Shown: piece after piece, positions 58,849 through 64,000 of the stretch
How positions within the stretch are numbered: position 1 is the first letter of the stretch
How the letters are laid out: each line of letters opens with the position of its first letter
Assembly (NCBI GenBank): GCA_049315825.1
Contig: JBMOJK010000001.1
Coordinates: 1-64,000 of the forward strand
From: JBMOJK01 sp049315825
GTDB lineage: Bacteria; Patescibacteriota; Gracilibacteria; BD1-5; UBA2023
Length of the DNA: 64,000 bases
Reading direction: 5' to 3'
Notes under the pieces: generated by a model
What the model was told of the DNA's origin: nothing
Seen by the model: only the letters and a program-made list of their open reading frames with translations
Databases searched by the model: none
Translations under genes and position numbers: made by a program

Positions 58849-60993
58849 ATGGCCATTTCCAAGGACCTAAAAAATATCCGAAATTTCGGTATTTGTGCCC
58901 ACATCGATGCCGGAAAAACAACTACTTCGGAGCGTATTCTTTTCTACTCTGGTAAGTCTCACAAAATCGGAGAAGTACACGACGGAGAAGCTACTATGGA
59001 CTGGATGGCACAGGAGCAGGAGCGAGGTATTACTATTACTTCAGCTGCGACTACAACTGAATGGAAGGGTATTCAGCTCAACCTTATCGACACCCCAGGA
59101 CACGTTGACTTCACGATCGAAGTAGAGCGCTCTATGCGAGTTCTCGACGGTGCTGTTGCGGTTTTCGATGCTTCACAGGGAGTTGAACCACAGTCTGAAA
59201 CTGTATGGAAGCAGGCTGACAAGTACAATGTTCCACGTATTGCATTCGCAAACAAGATGGACAAGACAGGTGCATCTTTCGAGATGACTCTCCAGTCTAT
59301 TAAGGACCGTCTTACTGGACCAAGCAAGGTAGTGGCTATTCAGCTTCCTATTGGTGAAGAATCTGACTTCTCAGGAATCATCGACCTCGTAGACCGCAAG
59401 GCTTACAAGTTCGAAGGAAAGATGGGAGAACAGGTGATCGAAATGCCTATTCCTGATTCATACAATGCAAAGGTTGATGAAATGCGAGCCGTTCTTATCG
59501 AAAAGGCAGCTGAGCAGGACGAAGCACTTATGAACAAGTTCTTCGATGTAGGTACACTTACTCCAGAAGAAATCAAGGCTGGTCTTCGTAAGGGAGTTGT
59601 AAGCAACTCTATCTACCTCCTCATGTGTGGATCTTCACTCATGAACAAGGGAGTTCAGCTCGTACTCGATGCCGTTGTTGCATACCTTCCATCTCCATTG
59701 GATGTAAAGAATGGTACAATTACTGGAGTTGATGCTGATGATGAAACAAAGTCAATCACCTTCAAGCAGGATGCAAGCGAGCCACTTTCATCTCTTGCAT
59801 TCAAGATCATGACTGACCCATTCGTAGGTCGAATCACTTTCGTACGTGTTTACTCAGGTACTCTCAAGTCAGGTTCTTACGTTTACAATCCAATCTCTGG
59901 ACAGAAAGAGCGTATCGGACGTCTCCTTCAGATGCACGCTAACCAGCGAACTGAAATCGATGAAATCCCAGCTGGAAACATCGGAGCGGTTATCGGACTC
60001 AAGGACACAAAGACAGGAGACACACTCTGTGAACCAGAGAAGCCAGTAGTTCTCGAGCGAATGGTATTCCCTGAGCCAGTTATCTCTATCTCAGTAGAGC
60101 CAAAGACAAAGGCTGACCAGGAAAAGATGGGTATGGCCCTCAACAAGCTCGCCGAAGAAGATCCATCATTCCGTGTTTCTACAAATACTGAAACAAACCA
60201 GACGATCATCCAGGGTATGGGAGAACTCCACCTCGAAATCATCGTTGACCGAATGCGTCGTGAATTCAAGGTTGAAACTAACGTGGGAGCTCCACAGGTT
60301 GCATACCGCGAAACGATCACTCAGATGGTAAAGGATCAGGACGGAACACACAAGAAGCAGTCTGGAGGACGAGGACAGTTCGGACACGTTATCATAACAT
60401 TCGAGCCAATCACTCCTGAAATGCGTGCAGCAGATCCAGAAGGACTCGCTGAAGAAAACGTATTCGTGAACAAGGTTGTCGGAGGTGTGATTCCTAAGGA
60501 ATACATCCCAGGTATCGAAAAGGGTCTCAAGAAGGCTTACTCACGCGGTCTTATCGCCGGATACCCAATCGTTGACGTGCGAGCAACAGTTACATTCGGT
60601 AGCTACCACGACGTTGACTCGAATGAACTCTCATTCCAGCTCGCAGCAATCAAGGCATTCCGTGGTGCAGCAGGAAAGGCTAAGCCAGCCCTCCTCGAAC
60701 CAATCATGAAGGTCGAAGTAAACACTCCTGAAGAATACATGGGAGATGTTCTCGGAAACCTCAACTCAAAGCGTGGTCAGATCACTGAAATGACTGAGCG
60801 AGGTATGGCGAAGATCATCAAGGCCTTCGTTCCACTCTCTGAAATGTTCGGATACTCTACAGACCTCCGATCTATGTCTCAGGGTCGAGCAACTTACGTT
60901 ATGGAATTCGGACACTACAACCAGGTTCCAAGCAACATCACTGAAAAAATCCGTGCAGAGCGCGGCGTGAAGTTCGAAGAAGACGAAGAGTAG
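58849..60993 (+). CDS. fusA: Elongation factor G
   Basis: A 714-residue translational GTPase. GTP-binding motifs AHIDAGKTTTSE, DTPGHVDF and NKMDKTG lie in order in the N-terminal domain. Domains II to V follow, with GMGELHLEIIVDRMRREF and the domain IV/V junction GYPIVDV, then SMSQGRATY near the end. Length is typical. No UGA codon in 715 codons, although glycine is frequent; all glycines use GGN. ATG 58849 (MAISKDLKNI) is preferred to longer in-frame extensions. Confidence 0.97.
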   Translation: MAISKDLKNIRNFGICAHIDAGKTTTSERILFYSGKSHKIGEVHDGEATMDWMAQEQERGITITSAATTTEWKGIQLNLIDTPGHVDFTIEVERSMRVLDGAVAVFDASQGVEPQSETVWKQADKYNVPRIAFANKMDKTGASFEMTLQSIKDRLTGPSKVVAIQLPIGEESDFSGIIDLVDRKAYKFEGKMGEQVIEMPIPDSYNAKVDEMRAVLIEKAAEQDEALMNKFFDVGTLTPEEIKAGLRKGVVSNSIYLLMCGSSLMNKGVQLVLDAVVAYLPSPLDVKNGTITGVDADDETKSITFKQDASEPLSSLAFKIMTDPFVGRITFVRVYSGTLKSGSYVYNPISGQKERIGRLLQMHANQRTEIDEIPAGNIGAVIGLKDTKTGDTLCEPEKPVVLERMVFPEPVISISVEPKTKADQEKMGMALNKLAEEDPSFRVSTNTETNQTIIQGMGELHLEIIVDRMRREFKVETNVGAPQVAYRETITQMVKDQDGTHKKQSGGRGQFGHVIITFEPITPEMRAADPEGLAEENVFVNKVVGGVIPKEYIPGIEKGLKKAYSRGLIAGYPIVDVRATVTFGSYHDVDSNELSFQLAAIKAFRGAAGKAKPALLEPIMKVEVNTPEEYMGDVLGNLNSKRGQITEMTERGMAKIIKAFVPLSEMFGYSTDLRSMSQGRATYVMEFGHYNQVPSNITEKIRAERGVKFEEDEE

Positions 60994-60997
60994 TATC

Positions 60998-61029
60998 AAA
61001 AATCCCCACCATTTCGGTGGGGATTTTTT
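60998..61029. terminator. Bidirectional rho-independent terminator
   Basis: AAAAATCCCCACC pairs with GGTGGGGATTTTT around ATTTC. It directly follows fusA and borders the stop of the hidden minus-strand gene. Confidence 0.9.
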
Positions 61030-61759
61030 ATGCCAAGAAGGTGATTCAAGTGTTTGCTGATTCCTCAATATGTTCTAGAAGCGTGGAGTTCATTCAATCA
61101 AAGAATGTAACTTTCGTAACTGTATCAGCCTGCAGAAGTGCAAGTATTTGATTCCGAAATCTCTGACCCTCTCCAATTTCTCAAAGTACATTCTGCATTG
61201 CGGCATGCATTTCTCGATTCTTTAAATGTCCTGTACGAATTGTTTTTCGTGGGGTGTTGTCCTTGTGTGACATTCCGTTGATCATACAGTAAACATTTTC
61301 TGGCTGGAATAATTCACAAGCATCTCCAATAACATCTGTATCCTTCGCAAGCACGAGTGGAGTTATTCATGCATCAAGCACTGCATCCACCTGACTCCTA
61401 AAGTTCCGAGCCCGTTCTGCGACTCAACTGCTCACGGACATGTCTGGAAAATACGTATTTCAAAGCTGGACATGTACATCTGAAAACATCTTTCCCCAGT
61501 ATCTAAACTGTTCAATTTCACCGACCGCCCTGTTTGCGAGTTCTCCGTTGTAGCTGTGTTGTGATTCCTTTTTTCTCATGAGTTGTTCACCTATGCGGGT
61601 GGCTCACTCAACAACCAATATAACTTTGAGGTGGGTATTGCTTAATATAGTCCGGATATTTTCTGTGAGAGCTTTATGTTCATAACGATTATCTTCTATG
61701 CGGAGATTAGGACTGACAGCAGGGATATGTACTATAATATAGTCATGCGTGCGACTCAT
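61028..61759 (-). CDS. Hypothetical protein visible only with UGA as glycine
   Basis: A 243-residue frame from ATG 61759 (MSRTHDYIIVHIPAVSPNLR) to TAA at 61028. About eight in-frame UGA codons (read as glycine, for example in VVE-G-ATRIGEQL, LDA-G-ITPLVLAK and FFD-G-MN) break it under the standard code into nothing longer than about 60 residues. The protein looks globular, with a repeated helix/strand pattern and several His and Cys residues but no membrane segment. No family recognised. It lies in a 750-base stretch that otherwise appears empty. Confidence 0.72.
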
Positions 61760-61828
61760 TTTTTTAGACATACACAATGGGATGAATTATTGTCACTATA
61801 GTAACCCACCCCTTTCTCGTCAATATAC

Positions 61829-61852
61829 AAAAAGAGCCCGAAGGCTCTTTTT
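61829..61852. terminator. Bidirectional rho-independent terminator
   Basis: AAAAAGAGCC pairs with GGCTCTTTTT around CGAA, at the end of lysS. Confidence 0.88.
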
Positions 61853-63419
61853 AAATGTCGTTTCTTGGTCGCATGAGCGGGAAGAGGACAACATCACGGA
61901 GGTTGTTCTGTTCGGTAAGAATGGCCGCAAGGCGATCCACGCCCATTCCCCATCCGGAGATAGGTGGCATACCGTACTCCATCGCGCGGATGAATTCGGC
62001 ATCACCCGTCATCGCTTCCTCGTCTCCCTCAGCTGCTGCAATCTCCCCTGCTGCAAATCGTTCTGCCTGATCGATCGGGTCAACGAGCTCAGAGTAGGAG
62101 TTCACGAGTTCCCAACCATTGATCACGAGCTGGAATGCATCCGCATGTTCTGGATTCCCATCGTTTCGGCGCGCAAATGGCTTGAGCTGAACAGGATAGT
62201 TATAGAGGAATGTTGGGTTTATGATCTTCGGACGTGACATCTTCTTGTAGAGGTAGTCGATGAGCGTGGTGAGCCCCATCTTATCCATCCCTTCGATCAC
62301 TATCCCCTGTGCTTCGATATCTGCACGAAGTTTTTCAACGTCAGTATACGTACTCACGTCGATCCCCGTATCTGCCTTCACCATCTTGATATAATCCACC
62401 TTTGCCCATGGCGTTGTGAAGTCTACGTCAACGAGGTCGTTGTTCTTGTTGAGGATCTTGCGCTTGCGATCGAGTGAGAGTCGGTCGAAGAGATAGTCGA
62501 ACATCTTCTCAGTGAATGCGATATTGTCGCGGAAGGTCCAATAGTTTGCGTTGTGTTCAAGGTGGAGGTGTTCCGGAAGATGAGATGGATCCTGTCCTTC
62601 GTTACGGAATGCTTTCCCGAGCTCGAAGATTTTCTCCATCCCGGCGATATTCATGAGCTTGAGCGGGATTTCGTGAGAAATACGAAGAAATACATCCATA
62701 TCAAGTGCATTCTGGTGCGTGATATATGGCTTAGACGCTGCTCCGGTTGCTGCATTGGTGAGAACCTGTCCTTCGATCTCAGTGAATCCTTCCTGCCAGT
62801 AAAACTCGCGAATAGATCGTACCAGATCCGATCGGAACTTGAAGCGCTTCATCGCAGTATCATCGGTGATGAGATCGAGATAACGTTCGCGATATTTGAT
62901 CTCATCATCCGCAAGTCCATGGAACTTCTCTGGCATCGGTCGGAGTGCCTTTCCAAGGAATGTGAACTCCGTGACAAAAACCGTGAGTTCTCCCTTATGA
63001 GTACGGAAAAGCTCACCTTCGATACCGATGAAGTCACCGAGGTCGAGAAGTTTTTCAGCGAATTTGAAAGCAGACATTTCAGCTCCGTCTTCTACAACGA
63101 AGTCCTTGAGTTCGCCATCAACACGGATCTTGCAGTTTTCTTTGGCGAACATGATCTGAAGTCGACCCGTATCATCCTGAAGATGTGCAAAGGCAATTTT
63201 CCCAAATGAACGGAAAAGCACAATACGACCCGCGGTCGATACATCGATCTTCGGTGAAACAAGAACTTCCTCTACCGGGCGGAACGTTGCATCACCACGA
63301 CTGAGAATCTCAGCAACGGGGTGTTTCTTTCCGTAGGATTGAGGATAAACGGGAATCCCCATAGTTCGCATGCGCCCAATCTTTGCGAGTCGCACATTCA
63401 TTTCTTCATTTCCTGCCAT
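61851..63419 (-). CDS. lysS: Lysine-tRNA ligase, class II
   Basis: A 522-residue class II LysRS. The N-terminal OB-fold anticodon-binding domain (to about residue 170, GKIAFAHLQDDTGRLQIMF) is followed by the catalytic domain with motif 2 FRNEGQDPSHLPEH and motif 3 GWGMGVDRLAAILTEQ. The end matches the family (VVLFPLMRPRND). No UGA codon. It ends in a terminator and diverges from the HD-domain gene at 63542. Confidence 0.97.
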   Translation of the reverse strand: MAGNEEMNVRLAKIGRMRTMGIPVYPQSYGKKHPVAEILSRGDATFRPVEEVLVSPKIDVSTAGRIVLFRSFGKIAFAHLQDDTGRLQIMFAKENCKIRVDGELKDFVVEDGAEMSAFKFAEKLLDLGDFIGIEGELFRTHKGELTVFVTEFTFLGKALRPMPEKFHGLADDEIKYRERYLDLITDDTAMKRFKFRSDLVRSIREFYWQEGFTEIEGQVLTNAATGAASKPYITHQNALDMDVFLRISHEIPLKLMNIAGMEKIFELGKAFRNEGQDPSHLPEHLHLEHNANYWTFRDNIAFTEKMFDYLFDRLSLDRKRKILNKNNDLVDVDFTTPWAKVDYIKMVKADTGIDVSTYTDVEKLRADIEAQGIVIEGMDKMGLTTLIDYLYKKMSRPKIINPTFLYNYPVQLKPFARRNDGNPEHADAFQLVINGWELVNSYSELVDPIDQAERFAAGEIAAAEGDEEAMTGDAEFIRAMEYGMPPISGWGMGVDRLAAILTEQNNLRDVVLFPLMRPRNDI

Positions 63420-63541
63420 TTGTCGCTTGTATACTGGTAAAATCGAGTTTTTATCCTAGCAAATCAGGGCCGAAAGTCAAAAGGTTTGTAATTCTTGAAG
63501 CAAATGTTAGTATCTACGAACTTAATTGTGTACCCTTTCGG

Positions 63542-64000
63542 ATGATCAAACAAAAAATCGTCATCGCTGCCTACAAGCATATTTTACAACTTCTTCGTCC
63601 AGTTAAATACTATCCATACCATAACATTGGCCACACTTTGGATGTATTTAAACGAGCTCGCCAGCTTTGCGAGGCCGAGGGAGTAAATGATGACGATACG
63701 ACGGATGTTCTTCTTGGGGCACTTTTCCATGACACGGGATTTACACAGGTATACAACAAGAACGAAAGTGTCGGTGCAGAAATTGCTCGAAAATGGCTCG
63801 AAGCACAGGCATATCCTGAAGTACGGATCAAAAAAATTGAGGATATAATCATGGCAACTGTGCTCTTCGCAAAGCCACATAATCTCCTCGAACAGATTAT
63901 CCAAGATGCTGATCTCGACAATCTTGGACGCAAAGATGGGCTCATGAAAACTGCAAAATACGCGGAAGAACTTGAGGATAAGACCGAAGGGTTTAATATG
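63542..64000 (+). CDS. HD-domain phosphohydrolase, partial
   Basis: The frame from ATG 63542 is open to the window edge (153 codons, C-terminus missing). HD-type metal ligands are visible: YHNIGHTLDVFKRA (first His), LGALFHDTGFTQ (His-Asp) and DADLDNLG later. Such enzymes hydrolyse phosphodiesters or nucleotides, including second messengers such as (p)ppGpp or cyclic dinucleotides, but the substrate cannot be assigned. No UGA codon so far. Confidence 0.85.
   Translation, partial: MIKQKIVIAAYKHILQLLRPVKYYPYHNIGHTLDVFKRARQLCEAEGVNDDDTTDVLLGALFHDTGFTQVYNKNESVGAEIARKWLEAQAYPEVRIKKIEDIIMATVLFAKPHNLLEQIIQDADLDNLGRKDGLMKTAKYAEELEDKTEGFNM

Noticed and set aside
1..64000. Widespread pseudogenes or a poor assembly, suggested by many genes broken by TGA
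   Set aside because: The breaks are nearly all TGA, not TAA or TAG, and fall on conserved glycines. A single recoding explains them. Only two genes (20048-21021 and 49417-49770) show other kinds of breakage.
1..64000. UGA as tryptophan (table 4)
   Set aside because: At the conserved sites (TsaE P-loop, RuvC, HrcA, FtsK, TlyA) the families have glycine, not tryptophan, and TGG is used for conserved Trp in the same genes.
1..64000. CRISPR arrays, insertion sequences, prophage
   Set aside because: No regularly spaced repeats, transposase, integrase or phage structural genes were seen on either strand.

Overview
The window comes from a Patescibacteria (CPR) genome that reads UGA as glycine (translation table 25), so most likely Candidatus Gracilibacteria or Absconditabacteria (SR1). 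Under the standard code roughly thirty genes break into fragments. Read with TGA = Gly they become single frames, and the glycines fall on family-conserved positions: the TsaE P-loop, FtsK gamma domain, HrcA C-terminus, RuvC active-site strand, TlyA, MurE, the YebC N-terminus, HxlR and MarR. All coordinates below use table 25, with TAA and TAG as the only stops. Trimmed proteins (short HrcA, AlaS without its C-terminal domain, MurE without its N-terminal domain) also fit a CPR genome.

Layout. 1-1.9 kb: tRNA-Ser, a KhpB/Jag RNA-binding protein and a membrane-anchored protein. 1.9-6.8 kb: a minus-strand type IV pilus operon (PilN-, PilO- and PilC-like proteins, then four minor pilins or pilus-associated proteins). 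6.9-14.4 kb: tsaE, a PrsW-like protein, murA, hrcA, two small solitary genes and ftsK. 14.5-21 kb: clpC followed by two secreted proteins, then a UGA-rich, frameshifted lipoprotein gene. 21-25.6 kb: dnaB, a TPR protein, murE and def. 25.7-31.5 kb: a diguanylate cyclase, a DUF1287 protein, two tRNAs, secF, a PrgI/TraC-like pair and yraN. 31.5-40.1 kb: a long minus-strand run (receiver protein, yebC, tlyA, galU, a CxxC membrane protein, a His-rich anchored protein, a 718-residue lamin-tail-domain surface protein, ftsH). 40-49.3 kb: small unknown genes, der, a CorC-like protein, tRNA-Arg, phosphomannomutase and ruvC. 49.4-54.4 kb: a TAG-interrupted ORF, alaS, a membrane protein and a divergent nitroreductase/HxlR pair. 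54.4-58.7 kb: a prepilin-FISUMP fusion, a YdcF-like protein, MarR and two tRNA-Met. 58.8-64 kb: fusA, a hidden unknown gene, lysS and the start of an HD-domain gene.

How it fits together. The informational and envelope genes (DnaB, FtsK, FusA, AlaS, LysS, Der, MurA, MurE, FtsH, ClpC, SecF) give a minimal cell core. The pilus operon, the FISUMP prepilin, the lamin-tail protein, the lipoprotein and several signal-peptide proteins point to an elaborate surface, as expected for an episymbiont or cell-attached lifestyle (inference). UGA glycine codons are concentrated in these surface and unknown genes and are absent from most large housekeeping genes. Many intergenic spaces hold A-tract/hairpin/T-tract terminators that would work in both directions. 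No rRNA, CRISPR array, insertion sequence or clear prophage was seen. The tRNA-Gly(UCA) that UGA decoding requires is not in this window.
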